Counted from the stretch's first letter, positions 29,304-38,415 are shown. The stretch: DNA of 64,000 bases from Bradyrhizobium sp. S69 (GCF_009766005.1 NZ_LMUK01000038.1:1-64000), one strand, 5' to 3'. Notes: generated by a model not told the origin, from the sequence alone. Numbers and translations: made by a program.

Positions 29304-29861
29304 TCAGCCAGAGACCTTCGGCAGGTCCGCAATTCTCACAAGCCCGTCCTGGCTGGTGAATGTGAGGGTCCGATCGGCGCTTTGAGCCTGCGCGACTCCG
29401 AAAATCCGATGCGATCCGGTGTCGTATACCGAGACGGTGCCTTGATCGTCGATCACCAGCCGCCGGGTCTCGGGAAAAACCGCGTATCGGAGATCGTTCT
29501 GCGCACCGACCGCGCCGGGCCTCCCCAATCCGGCCGGCCACCAGTCGTCCGATCGGGTCGGCGAACGGTAGCTGACCGCCGCTTCCGCACGTGTCCCACC
29601 GGCTGTTTCCGAAGTGTCAAGATGGGCCGCGAGGTCGCTGAAGAGTGCGTCCAGCTTGGCCTTAAGTTGGGTGTTGAACATCTCGCCGACCATCGACATG
29701 CCCGGCGACCACTGCGACATCCCGCCAAAGTCGGCGTGGCTGAACTGGGCCATCCGGCCGCCGCCTCTCCGCAACGCCGCGAGCACGACCTGCACCGCCG
29801 CGGGTGAGACCGAATGCTTCTTCGCCATCCGGTCGACCAGATCGCCGTCGTTTGCTGACAT
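29304..29861 (-). CDS. SHOCT-like domain protein
   Basis: Start at ATG 29861 (MSANDGDLVDRMAKKHSVSP). The 185-residue product has an N-terminal helical part with RRGGGRMAQFSHADFGGMSQ, which I associate with SHOCT-like short oligomerisation domains in Rhizobiales, and a C-terminal beta-rich half (RRLVIDDQGTVSVYDTGSHR). No signal peptide or membrane segment. Function unknown. A small co-directional gene lies 38 bases upstream. Confidence 0.65.
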   Translation of the reverse strand: MSANDGDLVDRMAKKHSVSPAAVQVVLAALRRGGGRMAQFSHADFGGMSQWSPGMSMVGEMFNTQLKAKLDALFSDLAAHLDTSETAGGTRAEAAVSYRSPTRSDDWWPAGLGRPGAVGAQNDLRYAVFPETRRLVIDDQGTVSVYDTGSHRIFGVAQAQSADRTLTFTSQDGLVRIADLPKVSG

Positions 29862-29898
29862 TCGTGAATCCTGATTTTGAGTTCGCCGACGGGACGGT

Positions 29899-30141
29899 TC
29901 AGGCGGAAGAACGCACCTGTTCTGATCCTGCGTCATCCGACGACCGGGAACGTTGGTAGGCGGTAATGGCCCGGTTGGACAGCGCCAGCCGGCTGCGCTG
30001 GCCCCGGCGGATCATGGTCTCGATGACGTCGCTAAGAAACCGGCTTGCCGAAGCGCCGTCTCCCAGTTCGCCGCTCCGCTCAAGATACTCCCAGGCGATC
30101 TGGAAAGAATCCTCGAGGAGCTGGCAGAGTGAGACGGTCAT
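29899..30141 (-). CDS. Hypothetical protein, about 80 aa
   Basis: Start at ATG 30141 (MTVSLCQLLEDSFQIAWEYL), with another Met two codons earlier (30147). The protein is helical and reads ...GELGDGASASRFLSDVIETMIRRGQRSRLALSNRAI. Composition and clean frame suggest a real lineage-specific protein. It is in line with the SHOCT-like gene downstream. Function unknown. Confidence 0.6.
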   Translation of the reverse strand: MTVSLCQLLEDSFQIAWEYLERSGELGDGASASRFLSDVIETMIRRGQRSRLALSNRAITAYQRSRSSDDAGSEQVRSSA

Positions 30142-30174
30142 GAGCAAGAAACCGACGAGAACCGTGCGCGTTCC

Positions 30175-30282
30175 ATGTCATCTCCGCTTCGCCGACTATT
30201 GGCCGAGATCGAATACCGTGCCAAGTCGGCGCACGGAAAGGTGCGCCACCGATTTTTCAAGGGCCTGCGGGAGGATCTGTAG
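30175..30282 (+). CDS. Possible small basic protein, 35 aa
   Basis: ATG 30175 to TAG 30282 gives MSSPLRRLLAEIEYRAKSAH followed by GKVRHRFFKGLREDL, an amphipathic basic helix. The frame is open further upstream. No clear ribosome binding site. Listed because the composition is protein-like in a gap of about 310 bases; it may not be a gene. Confidence 0.3.
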   Translation: MSSPLRRLLAEIEYRAKSAHGKVRHRFFKGLREDL

Positions 30283-30460
30283 CAGCTTTACTCCTCGCTG
30301 ATATCACTCTTCGTGACACAAAATTGTTCCGCACGATGTGCGTAAAATCCGGGGCTTGGACCACATAAATTACCCGGCCGACGAGGAGCAAATTGGCTCT
30401 TGGCGCATTCGTATTACCGGACACGGATGACCGTGGCGAACGCAAGAAAGGGAGACCGAC

Positions 30461-30646
30461 ATGAGCGTCAAGGGTGAGATCAAGGAAGGTGCAGGGTTCG
30501 TCAAGGAAGAGATGAACGAACACGGCAAGTCTCCCGAAAGCCAGCGTAAAGCGCAGGAAGGTCGTGATTTGCGCAACGAAGGCAGGGTCGAGGACGGTAA
30601 GGCGCCGAAGACGACCAAGCCCGGCACGGGCCACCCCGAAAAGTAG
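30461..30646 (+). CDS. CsbD-like small stress protein
   Basis: ATG 30461 follows AAGGGAGA at good spacing. The 61-residue hydrophilic product MSVKGEIKEGAGFVKEEMNE and its Lys/Glu/Gly-rich remainder resemble the CsbD family of small general-stress proteins, though it is shorter and lacks some core positions. Followed by a GC-rich hairpin. Confidence 0.65.
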   Translation: MSVKGEIKEGAGFVKEEMNEHGKSPESQRKAQEGRDLRNEGRVEDGKAPKTTKPGTGHPEK

Positions 30647-30654
30647 ACGAAGGT

Positions 30655-30683
30655 TTCCGCCCCCGTCGTTAGCAGGGGCGGAA
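30655..30683 (+). terminator. Hairpin after the CsbD-like gene
   Basis: TTCCGCCCC (30655-30663) pairs perfectly with GGGGCGGAA (30675-30683) over an 11-base loop, nine bases after the stop codon. There is no T-run behind it, so it may act as a 3' stabiliser or a weak terminator. Confidence 0.5.
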
Positions 30684-30897
30684 TTCGATCCACGCTGGCC
30701 GCCCGGTCGGGTGTTCATTCCGCGATCGCACCATCCAATAACGACCTCAATGGGAACGGACGCCGTCGATCCTCGTCCCGGGCAAAGCCCAGACATCCCC
30801 TGCAAGAGGCCGGTCGATCCCGCCCATCTGTCCTTGTGGGCGTGCAACCTTCCGCCACATGCCGCGTTTGCGATGCAGAGGATTTCGGAGTTTTCAG

Positions 30898-31140
30898 ATG
30901 TCAGAAGCGTCGCAGGTCCGGGAGCACATGGACGTCATTTCTTCCGACCTGAAGACGGTTGGAAAGGTCGGCCATCTCGACGGTCCCGACAAGATCAAGC
31001 TCACCAAACAAAGCTCACCCAACGGCGAACATCACCACTTCATCCCGGTCTCTTGGATCGATCATGTCGATCAGCACGTTCATTTGAACAAGACGGGTGC
31101 TGACGTCACGGCGCACTGGGAGCACGAAGGACGAGTCTAG
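30898..31140 (+). CDS. DUF2171-family protein
   Basis: Start at ATG 30898 (MSEASQVREHMDVISSDLKT). The 80-residue product matches DUF2171: a start describing conversion to 'KTVGKVGHLDGPDKIKLTK' and the core HHFIPVSWIDHVDQHVHLNK. It is a small PRC-barrel-like beta domain with several His residues. The family is common in stress-tolerant bacteria; function unknown. Followed directly by an intrinsic terminator. Confidence 0.82.
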   Translation: MSEASQVREHMDVISSDLKTVGKVGHLDGPDKIKLTKQSSPNGEHHHFIPVSWIDHVDQHVHLNKTGADVTAHWEHEGRV

Positions 31141-31153
31141 ACTTATCGCAGCT

Positions 31154-31177
31154 CGGTCCGATGGACCGGGATTTTTT
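31154..31177 (+). terminator. Rho-independent terminator
   Basis: CGGTCC (31154-31159), loop GAT, GGACCG (31163-31168), then a T-run (ATTTTTT from 31171), 13 bases after the DUF2171 stop codon. A textbook intrinsic terminator separating the small stress genes from paoABC. Confidence 0.85.
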
Positions 31178-31233
31178 AATAGCTACCGGACGACGCAGGC
31201 GTGCCTCGGCCGGCAAAAACGGCGGAGGCCGTC

Positions 31234-31854
31234 ATGACTGATGTGAGAGAGAAAAAGCCTGCTTCAGGCTTCAACAGGCGCGCGTTCATCAGCGGAGCCG
31301 CCGGTGCGGCGTCTTTGCCACTGTTGGCGCAAGCTGCAGGGGCGGAAAATACCGCTGCACAGGATCCCAACCTGCCGGTCGACGTGACGCTTCAGGTCAA
31401 CGGGACGGCGAAATCTCTCAACGTCGATGCCCGTACCACCCTGCTGGACGCGCTGCGTGAGCATATCGGTCTCACGGGCTCTAAAAAGGGCTGCGATCAC
31501 GGCCAGTGTGGGGCTTGCACCGTCATGGTCGGGGGTCGCCGCGTACTTTCATGCCTGACCCTGGCGCTGACCGTCCAAGATAAGCAGATCACGACCATCG
31601 AGGGATTATCCCAGGGCGACAAACTGCATCCGATGCAGCAGGCCTTCATAGATCAGGACGCCTTCCAGTGCGGATACTGCACGCCGGGGCAGATCGTCTC
31701 GGCGATCGCCTGCGTCAAGGAAGGCCACGCCACCAACGACGACGACATCCGCGAATACATGAGCGGTAACATCTGCCGTTGCGCCGCCTATCCGAACATC
31801 GTCGCCGCCGTCAAACAGGCCGCGCCTGCGATGGCCGACAAACAGAAAGGCTGA
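31234..31854 (+). CDS. paoA: Aldehyde oxidoreductase, [2Fe-2S] subunit with Tat signal
   Basis: Start at ATG 31234. The 206-residue product has a twin-arginine signal (NRRAFISG, residues 14-21) and then the two-cluster iron-sulfur fold: plant-type ferredoxin cysteines in GCDHGQCGACTVMV and LSC, and the helical domain CGYCTPGQ and CRCAAYPNI. This is the small subunit of periplasmic PaoABC aldehyde oxidoreductases (xanthine oxidase family), which oxidise aromatic aldehydes. Overlaps closely with paoB. Confidence 0.9.
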   Translation: MTDVREKKPASGFNRRAFISGAAGAASLPLLAQAAGAENTAAQDPNLPVDVTLQVNGTAKSLNVDARTTLLDALREHIGLTGSKKGCDHGQCGACTVMVGGRRVLSCLTLALTVQDKQITTIEGLSQGDKLHPMQQAFIDQDAFQCGYCTPGQIVSAIACVKEGHATNDDDIREYMSGNICRCAAYPNIVAAVKQAAPAMADKQKG

Positions 31855-31859
31855 AGCGC

Positions 31860-32876
31860 ATGCGACCCTTTACCTATCAAAGGGCGACTGACGCGCCCTC
31901 CGCCGTGCAGGCCCTCGCCGCCGCGGCGTCTACCAACACTGCGCTTACGGACGGCGCTATCCAGCCGCTCGCCGGCGGGACGACCCTCCTCGACCTGATG
32001 AAGCTCGACGTGATGCGTCCGAGCGTTCTCGTCGACATCAACCCGTTGTCGAACGCCTGGTCGGCCGTCAGTCTCGATGGTGGCAATCTGAAACTGGGCG
32101 CGCTGGCCCGAATGTCTGATATCGCGGCCAATCCGGACATCCAGCGCAACTATCCGGTGATTTCGGATAGCTTGAAGCTCGCCGCCAGTCCGCAACTGCG
32201 GAACATGGCGTCGCTCGGCGGCAACGTCCTGCAGCGGACCCGCTGCACTTACTTCCGCGACGTCAGTTACGATAATTGCAACAAGCGCAATCCAGGATCC
32301 GGCTGCGCCGCGATGGACGGCTTCAACCGGACCCACGCGGTGCTCGGCACCAGCGAGCAGTGCATCGCAACCTACCCCGGCGACTTCGCGCAGGCGCTGA
32401 TGGCGCTCGACGCGACAGTGGAGATCACGGGGAAAGCGGGCGTGCGCAGCATGCCTTTCGCCGACCTGCATAAGGCACCCGGGAACTCTCCGCAGATCGA
32501 GACCTCGTTGTTGCCGGGCGAGTTGATCTCCGCCTTTTCGATCCAGGGACGCTGGCCGCGCTCGACCTATCTCAAGGTGCGCGACCGCCAGTCCTATGAA
32601 TTCGCGCTGTCGTCGGCCGCGATTGCGCTCGACGTTCAGGACGGCACGATCCGCGACTCCAGGATCGCACTTGGCGGTGTAGCCACCATTCCGTGGCGGG
32701 CGCGCGAAGCCGAGGCCCTGCTCAAGGGCCAGAAGTTCGGCGACGCTCTCGCATCGCAGGTCGCTGAAGCGGCGTTTAAGAGCGCCATTAGCCGCAAACA
32801 CAACGCCTTCAAGATCGCGCTCGGCAAGCGAGTTGTTTCGCGCGGGCTTCAGCAAGCCGCCACGATGGAGATTTGA
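31860..32876 (+). CDS. paoB: Aldehyde oxidoreductase, FAD subunit
   Basis: Start at ATG 31860, five bases after the paoA stop. The 338-residue protein has the FAD-binding region of xanthine-oxidase-type flavoproteins (LAGGTTLLDLMKLDV; SLGGNVLQRTRC). The insertion CTYFRDVSYDNCNKR...GSGC carries extra cysteines that bind a [4Fe-4S] cluster in PaoB-type proteins. Its stop is one base before the paoC start. Confidence 0.9.
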   Translation: MRPFTYQRATDAPSAVQALAAAASTNTALTDGAIQPLAGGTTLLDLMKLDVMRPSVLVDINPLSNAWSAVSLDGGNLKLGALARMSDIAANPDIQRNYPVISDSLKLAASPQLRNMASLGGNVLQRTRCTYFRDVSYDNCNKRNPGSGCAAMDGFNRTHAVLGTSEQCIATYPGDFAQALMALDATVEITGKAGVRSMPFADLHKAPGNSPQIETSLLPGELISAFSIQGRWPRSTYLKVRDRQSYEFALSSAAIALDVQDGTIRDSRIALGGVATIPWRAREAEALLKGQKFGDALASQVAEAAFKSAISRKHNAFKIALGKRVVSRGLQQAATMEI

Positions 32877-32877
32877 G

Positions 32878-35169
32878 ATGTCGATAGCCGCGCCCGAACC
32901 GAAGGCCAACATGGGCCAGCCCATTCCACGCTACGATGCCGTCGCCAAGGTGACCGGCAAGGCTCAGTACGGCGCCGACGTTGCGCTGGTGAATCCCGTC
33001 TACGCTTTTCTGGTCACCAGTTCGATCGCCAAGGGGCGCATCGACGGGTTCGATCTATCCGCCGCTAAACGGGTTCGCGGCGTGATCGATATCGTGACTC
33101 ACGAGAATGCCGAGAAGCTCAAAGAGGCAAAGCTTTTCAGCAACGGCGGCTACACGTCCAGCACCATCCAACCGCTGAAGTCGGCCGACATCGCTCAGGA
33201 AGGCCAGATCGTCGCAGTCGTGTTGGCCGAGACCTTCGAAGCTGCCCGGGAGGCCGCGTACGCGGTCAAGGTCAGCTATACGGCGGCCATTCCGACCACG
33301 ACCTTCGACTCGCCAGGCACCACGTCGGCACCCGCCAAGGGTCAGTTGTCGCAATTCAAGGAAGACCCGAAGGTCGGCGATTTCGCCAAGGCGTTCGAGG
33401 CCGCTGAGGTCAAGATCACTGCCGAGTACGAAACGCCGCCACAGCACCACAATCCGATGGAGTTGTTCGCCACCAGTTGCGCCTGGAATGGCGACAGCCT
33501 GACGATCTATGAGCCGACCCAGTACGTGCATGGTTTGAAAAATGGCGTCGCCGAGCAACTGGACATCGATGCCGACAAGATCAGGGTCATCAACAACTAC
33601 GTCGGCGGCGCATTCGGTTCGAAGGGATCGATGACCCCCCGGACGGCGATCATTGCCTCGATCGCTCGACGACTGGGCCGCCCCGTCAAGTTGGTCGCCA
33701 CCCGCGACCAAGGCTTCACCATCGCCACGTTCCGCGCTGAAACCCGCCACCAGATCAAACTCGGCGCCAGCCGGGACGGAAAGCTGACTTCGCTTCGCCA
33801 TGAAGGCTGGGAGATCTCGTCCCGTCCGGACCCCTACGCCGTCGGCGGTACCAAGACCACGACGCGGATGTACGCCTGTCCCAACGTCGACAGCCTGGTG
33901 TCGATTGTGCGCGCAGATCGGAACACTCCGGGCTTCATGCGGGCGCCTCCCGAAGTGCCGTACATGTTTGCGCTGGAAAGCGCGATGGATGAACTCGCTC
34001 ACGAATTGAAGATGGATCCGATCGAACTGCGGCGCGTCAACGATACCGTGAATGAGCCGATCAAGGGCCTTCCCTACACATCGCGTTCGCTGATGGCCTG
34101 CTTCGACGAGGGCGCGAAGGCCTTCGGGTGGTCGCAACGTAAGGCCGATCCGAAGTCGATGGCCGACGGTGACTGGCTTGTCGGCTACGGTTGCGCCACC
34201 AGCTGCTATCCGACGCAGATGGCACCCGCCGCTTCGCGCGTCCGCCTGGAGCGTGACGGAAAGGTAAGAGTCTAGATCGCAGGCCATGAGATCGGCAACG
34301 GCGCCTACACCGTGATCGGTCAGGCGGCGGCCGAGAAGCTCGGGGTTCCCGTCGAGAAGGTCTCGGTATTCATCGGCGACAGCGATCTGCCCCCGGCGCC
34401 CGTGGCGGGCGGCTCGAATTCGACCGCCAGCACCTGTTCGGCCGTCATCACCGTCTGCGAACAGATCCGGCAGAAGCTGTTCAAGGCGATGATGCCGAAC
34501 GAAACGCTGATCGACAAGGCCAAGGAGACCGTCGGCGTGGGCCAGACGCCGGTCACGCAGGCCGCGAAAAGCGACCGCCGGATCGACTACGAGCGCGCGT
34601 TCGATGCGCTCGGCGTCAGCGTGATCGAGGAATACGGCGAGTGGAAGCCCGACGGTGCGCCGGTGGACGCCTTTCGCGCGATGAACAAGGGCCAGATGCG
34701 GATGGTGGGTGGCTCGGAGATGTCGGACAAGATTGCCTATGCCTTCGGAGCGGAGTTCGTCGAGGTCCGGATCAACCGATGGACCCATGAAATCCGCGTG
34801 CCGCGGCTGCTCGGCGCCTTCACCGCCGGCCATATCATGAATCCACGGACAGCCCGCAGCCAGTTGATGGGGGGGCTGATCTGGGGCATGTCGTCGGCAC
34901 TGCATGAAGCCACCGAACTGGACGAACGTTATGCGCGCTACGTCAACGACAACCTGGCGGACTATCTGCTGCCCGTGAACGCGGACGTCCCGAGCGTCGA
35001 AGTGATCATGTTGCCCGAGCAGGACGACCACATCAATCCGGCCGGCGTAAAGGGCATTGGCGAATTGGGCAATGTCGGCACCAATGCTGCGGTGTGCAAT
35101 GCGATCTTCCACGCCACGGGTCAGCGACTTCGGAAGCTGCCGATAAGGCTCGAACAACTCGATATTTGA
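32878..35169 (+). pseudogene. paoC: Aldehyde oxidoreductase, molybdenum subunit, interrupted by in-frame amber codon
   Basis: From ATG 32878 the frame encodes the molybdopterin-binding subunit, with YVGGAFGSKGS and GFMRAPPEVP. Codon 466 is TAG (34273-34275), where GKVRV is followed by IAGHEIGNGAYTV in the same frame; relatives have a sense codon there. The frame then runs to 35169, total 763 residues, with the proton-abstracting Glu729 in KGIGELG after the stop. The 465-residue product would lack the active-site Glu and half the cofactor pocket. No xdhC/paoD-type maturation gene follows. Confidence 0.88.
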
Positions 35170-35176
35170 CGCGCCT

Positions 35177-35464
35177 CTATAGCGCGCCGCCTACGCGCGA
35201 GCCCGCCGGAGCAACGCTTCGAGTTTCGAGCGTTCCTTTTCCCATTGCGCTTCTTCGGTCCGCAACCGTCCTTCGAGAGCTTCTAATTTGGTTGAATGTC
35301 GGCGGCCTTCCCGTCATGTTTCCCGTGGGCGGTGCGGCTTCAGCCCGATCGATAGCCTCCTGCCGTCGTTCGCGCTGTTTTCGTTGAGCCTCCTCCTTTG
35401 CGCGTTCGGCGCTCCAGGCTTGCCTGCTCCTTCTACGGAACCGTCGAAAATCGTAATTCGGCAC
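35177..35464 (-). pseudogene. Degraded duplicate of the coiled-coil protein gene at 54861
   Basis: Leftward frames give AWSAERAKEEAQRKQRERRQ ... DRAEAA, then GKHDGKAADIQP, then KLEALEGRLRTEEAQWEKER ... LEALLRRARA, each in a different frame. The same order and sequence type occur in the intact protein at 54861 (REREWAGEEAARQKDRERRQ ... AAIQPEIEALEKRSQAEK ... LEAALRRAG). Thus this is a frame-damaged paralogue with at least two frameshifts, lacking its N-terminal domain. It lies directly after paoC. Confidence 0.7.
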
Positions 35465-35814
35465 AAAAGTGATTGGAATAACGGGAGGCGATGCGAACCC
35501 TCCACGCTTCAGTTTGTGGTCATCAGTTTATTCAAAGCGACGGGCGACCGGTCCCCGGCACGGCCGAGGTCTGAGCCTCGCCGCTTCGCACTCTGTTGTA
35601 CGCCGCCCTACTCCACCGACAACACTGGACTGGAATGGCGAGCTGGATGGGTTTAACTCGATGCCACCAAGGCAAGGATAGACGCCAAACTGCGCCACAG
35701 CCGCCGACTACCCTACTCCCCCACTCGATTGTTCAAATCGCACATAGCATATTGAAATTCCTCCGCAATTTTTTCTGCGGCCAAACATATTCCGACGATG
35801 GGTCCGCCAAAAAG
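35465..35814. other. Intergenic, no supported gene
   Basis: Only short unconvincing frames. A run near 35485-35510 looks at first like the T-arm of a tRNA but does not fold as one. I see nothing else. Confidence 0.45.
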
Positions 35815-36258
35815 TTACACTTTTGATTCCAAAGGGAAAATCATCTCAAAAATATTTTTGTGGTTTCGCCAGCTATCGGCATCATTCGGTCGATTGTAGC
35901 ACTTGAAGCGGCCGGCGCCGTGTTCGATCACAGTCTGCAAAGTACCGTCAGCGCGGCAGTAAATCTCCGCCATAGGCATGGTCGCGACGTAGACCGCTGG
36001 ATTCGCAAGATCATAGTATTCAACGTGATGTGCTGCGTACCAGACCGCTTTATCGAGCGATCGCGTCCACGACATGCCCATGCTGTGCGCCTGTCCTGCG
36101 CACCCCCGGAACAACGTGAACCGGCCCTCCTTTTCGAAAGTTAGCGCCTGGCAAAACGGCTTGAGCATGCAGAGACGCTCCCGATTGCACGCATCGAATA
36201 TGGATTTGACCACCGATAAGCCGTGCTCGCAAAAATGAGATGAGTGCACGTAGGCGTC
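35815..36258 (-). pseudogene. ADP-ribosyltransferase-like hypothetical protein, 5' end lost to insertion sequence
   Basis: The protein-like part runs from FCEHGLSVVKSIFDACNRER through RFTLFRGCAGQAHSMGMSWT, a DKAVWYAAHH helix and VYVATMPMAEIYC to the stop at 35815. The order of an Arg-Gly motif, a S-W-T motif and a helix with W[YF]A recalls small ART-fold proteins from phage and defence loci; this is a suggestion only. The frame continues to 36387 but everything beyond 36258 is insertion-sequence end. No start codon of its own is evident; an internal ATG (complement of 36165-36167) could start a shorter product. Confidence 0.55.
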
Positions 36259-36332
36259 TGTAGCGCGACAATCTGGATGGGAACACGCATTGCCTCGTCT
36301 GGACTGTTGCCTAAAGTGATCTCGTTGCCTCA
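36259..36332. repeat. Left terminal inverted repeat of the insertion sequence
   Basis: Aligns with the reverse complement of 38002-38077 along about 74 bases with roughly a third mismatched. The outermost core is GCGCGACAATC and the inner end CGTTGCCTCA. The length suggests several transposase-binding sites. Confidence 0.8.
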
Positions 36333-36385
36333 CCGGTTTTGCTCCTTTCAGGCGCAGGGCGGTGGCGGACATGAGGCAGGTAAGC

Positions 36386-37897
36386 ATGGCGACGATGGAC
36401 GAGCTTGTTGCGGCGATCGGCGAGCGCTACGCGCGGTCCGGGCGCGTGGACAAGGGCCGGATTCTTGACGAGTTCGTCGCCGTCGCCGGGATTCACCGCA
36501 AGCACGCGCAGCGTCTCCTGAAGACTGCCAAGCAAAGCCGCCGGTCCGATCCGCGCCCGGGACGCCGGATCTACGACGACGCCGTGCGCGAGACGTTGGC
36601 GCTGCTCTGGAAAGCTTCCGATCGAATCTGCGGCAAGCGGCTCAAGTGTCTTCTACCTGCGCTCGTCGAGTCCATGGAGCGCCACAGCCATATCTGCCTC
36701 GACGACGGGGTTCGCACCGCAATTTTGTCGATGAGCGCGGCGACCATCGATCGGTCCTTGCGGGAAGCAAAAGAGCGATCCGGCGGCCGCAAGCGCCGCC
36801 GGGCGGTCGCGTCGGCGGCGCTGCGCAGAAGCGTGCCGGTTCGGACCTTCTCCGACTGGAACGATCCGCCGCCGGGCTTCTTCGAAGCCGATCTCGTCGC
36901 CCACAGCGGCCCGCGCGCCGATGGCAGCTTTGTGCAGACGCTCACCCTCACCGACATAGCCACCGGTTGGACCGACTGCATGCCGCTTCTCTTCCGCGAG
37001 CAGACGCTGCTGACCGAGGTGCTGTCGCAGATGCGCACGCAGTTGCCGATGCCCGTCCTTGGGTTCGACACGGACAACGACACTGTCTTCATGAACGAGA
37101 CCGTCAACGCCTATTGCACGGCCAACGGGATCGAGTTCACCCGCTCGCGGCCCTATCGCAAGAACGACCAGGCCTGGGTCGAGCAGAAGAACGGGGCCAT
37201 CGTCCGGCGCTTGGTCGGCTACCGCCGCTTCGAGGGCCTGGAAGCCACGGCCGAGTTGGGCCGACTCTACGCGTCGGCGCGGCTGTTCATCAACTACTTC
37301 CAGCCATCCTTCAAGCTCGCCGAGAAGCACCGCGACGGCGCGCGCGTTCGAAAGAAATATCACAGCCCGGCGACGCCCTATCAGCGGCTGCTGGACGATC
37401 CGCGAACGCCACCGGAAGTCGCTCGTCGGGTGGGCACGATCTACGCGACGCTCGATCCCGTCCGTCTGCTTCAGGATATCCGCGCGCGGCAGCAGCGGCT
37501 CGTCGATATGGCCGACACACCGCTGCGAACCGCGAACGCAACGAAGTCGCCGCCAACGATCGATCAGTTCCTGGCCAGCCTGAAGACGGCGTGGCGCGAA
37601 GGCGATCCGAACCCCGCGACGCGGCCGAAGCCGAAAGTTCCGCGCGGACGCCGAAGGCCCGATCCACTGGCGGCGGTCTCCACCGAGATTGAGGCCTGGT
37701 TTACAGCGGAGCCGTGGCGAACCTCGCGCGAGCTGCTCGACCTTCTCCAGTCGGCCTATCCTCGAAAATATAGCGACGGCCATCTGCGCACGCTTCAGCG
37801 GCGTCTGAAGCACCTGCGGCGCCAGGCCGCGCATGATCTTGTCTTAGGAACGGCGCCGGAAGCTACGCCAAGCGTCAGCACGCTGGCTCCTTCGTAG
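36386..37897 (+). CDS. DDE transposase (integrase catalytic core)
   Basis: Start at ATG 36386, preceded by AGGCAGG; GTG 36362 and ATG 36371 are alternatives. The 503-residue protein has an N-terminal helix-turn-helix region (KGRILDEFVAVAGIHRKHAQ), a basic linker, and an RNase H-fold core with D169 (FEADLV), D228 (LGFDTDND) and E266 (AWVEQKNG). A C-terminal helical tail follows. It is intact, so the element may still be mobile. Confidence 0.85.
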   Translation: MATMDELVAAIGERYARSGRVDKGRILDEFVAVAGIHRKHAQRLLKTAKQSRRSDPRPGRRIYDDAVRETLALLWKASDRICGKRLKCLLPALVESMERHSHICLDDGVRTAILSMSAATIDRSLREAKERSGGRKRRRAVASAALRRSVPVRTFSDWNDPPPGFFEADLVAHSGPRADGSFVQTLTLTDIATGWTDCMPLLFREQTLLTEVLSQMRTQLPMPVLGFDTDNDTVFMNETVNAYCTANGIEFTRSRPYRKNDQAWVEQKNGAIVRRLVGYRRFEGLEATAELGRLYASARLFINYFQPSFKLAEKHRDGARVRKKYHSPATPYQRLLDDPRTPPEVARRVGTIYATLDPVRLLQDIRARQQRLVDMADTPLRTANATKSPPTIDQFLASLKTAWREGDPNPATRPKPKVPRGRRRPDPLAAVSTEIEAWFTAEPWRTSRELLDLLQSAYPRKYSDGHLRTLQRRLKHLRRQAAHDLVLGTAPEATPSVSTLAPS

Positions 37898-37910
37898 ACT
37901 TCTGCGGCCC

Positions 37911-37965
37911 GCAAGCCGCTCGCTCGCTACAGCGCATTGGAAAGCGCGCTTCGCGAGCGGCTTGC
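37911..37965. terminator. Perfect 13-bp inverted repeat after the transposase gene
   Basis: GCAAGCCGCTCGC (37911-37923) is exactly complementary to GCGAGCGGCTTGC (37953-37965) across a 29-base loop. It lies inside the insertion sequence, 14 bases after the transposase stop. Probably a terminator protecting the element from, or against, outside transcription. Confidence 0.55.
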
Positions 37966-38001
37966 TTCGAACAGCGCTACGGCCAAGGGCAACATTTTGA
38001 A

Positions 38002-38077
38002 TGAGGCAACGAACCGACCTTTGGGAACAATCTCGGATGCGGCAATACGGATTCCCATCTTGATTGTCGCGCCGCAA
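38002..38077. repeat. Right terminal inverted repeat of the insertion sequence
   Basis: Begins at TGAGGCAACG and ends near GATTGTCGCGC; mirror of 36259-36332. Confidence 0.8.
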
Positions 38078-38415
38078 TGGGCCTTCCGACAACGCGGGGG
38101 GCGGGGCACTGGATGCAAATTCTTGCTCACACCTGGTGCTCGCGAGTCAGGGCACCGGCGCTATCCACGTGGCAGGATTTCGACAGGTGCGCCGGTGCGG
38201 GTACAATGCAATTGACCACGCGAAATTCACAGCGTGGCGACAGCCTCGGGTAATTCGCCGACCACACCCCATCCTAGGTCGCTCGGCGACGGGCGTAACC
38301 GCGCTTGTCATCCGGGCGCTGAGGATCAAAGCCCGAAATTTTCGGTAAGGCGCAGCAGAATTCAGATTAGGCTAGCTCGCGCCGCACTTGCGAACCCGTT
38401 AATAGGTAAGGCAGC
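38078..38415. other. Intergenic between insertion sequence and defence island
   Basis: No supported gene. I looked for the missing 5' half of the ART-like gene at 35815 on the far side of the insertion and did not recognise it. Confidence 0.5.

Larger units (their letters stand above)
36259..38077 (+). mobile_element. Complete insertion sequence with ~74-bp inverted ends
   Basis: A 1.8-kb element. Its ends (36259-36332 and 38002-38077) are long imperfect inverted repeats matching through segments such as GCGCGACAATC, ATGGGAA and CGTTGCCTCA. It carries one DDE transposase gene and, between that and the right end, a 13-bp hairpin. I could not find a convincing target-site duplication. Family uncertain: the transposase resembles the integrase-catalytic-core group assigned to ISNCY in Rhizobiales. 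It interrupts the ART-like gene and marks the left edge of the defence island. Confidence 0.8.

Noticed and set aside
33055..35157. A 700-codon open frame on the minus strand
   Set aside because: It is antisense to paoC, spans its amber codon, and its composition (many Arg, Asp, His, Gly) is typical of a shadow in GC-rich DNA.
35485..35530. tRNA-like 3' end that could be an attachment site
   Set aside because: A GGTTCGCATC-like loop is present on the minus strand, but the flanking bases do not form a 5-bp T stem and no acceptor stem or anticodon arm can be built.
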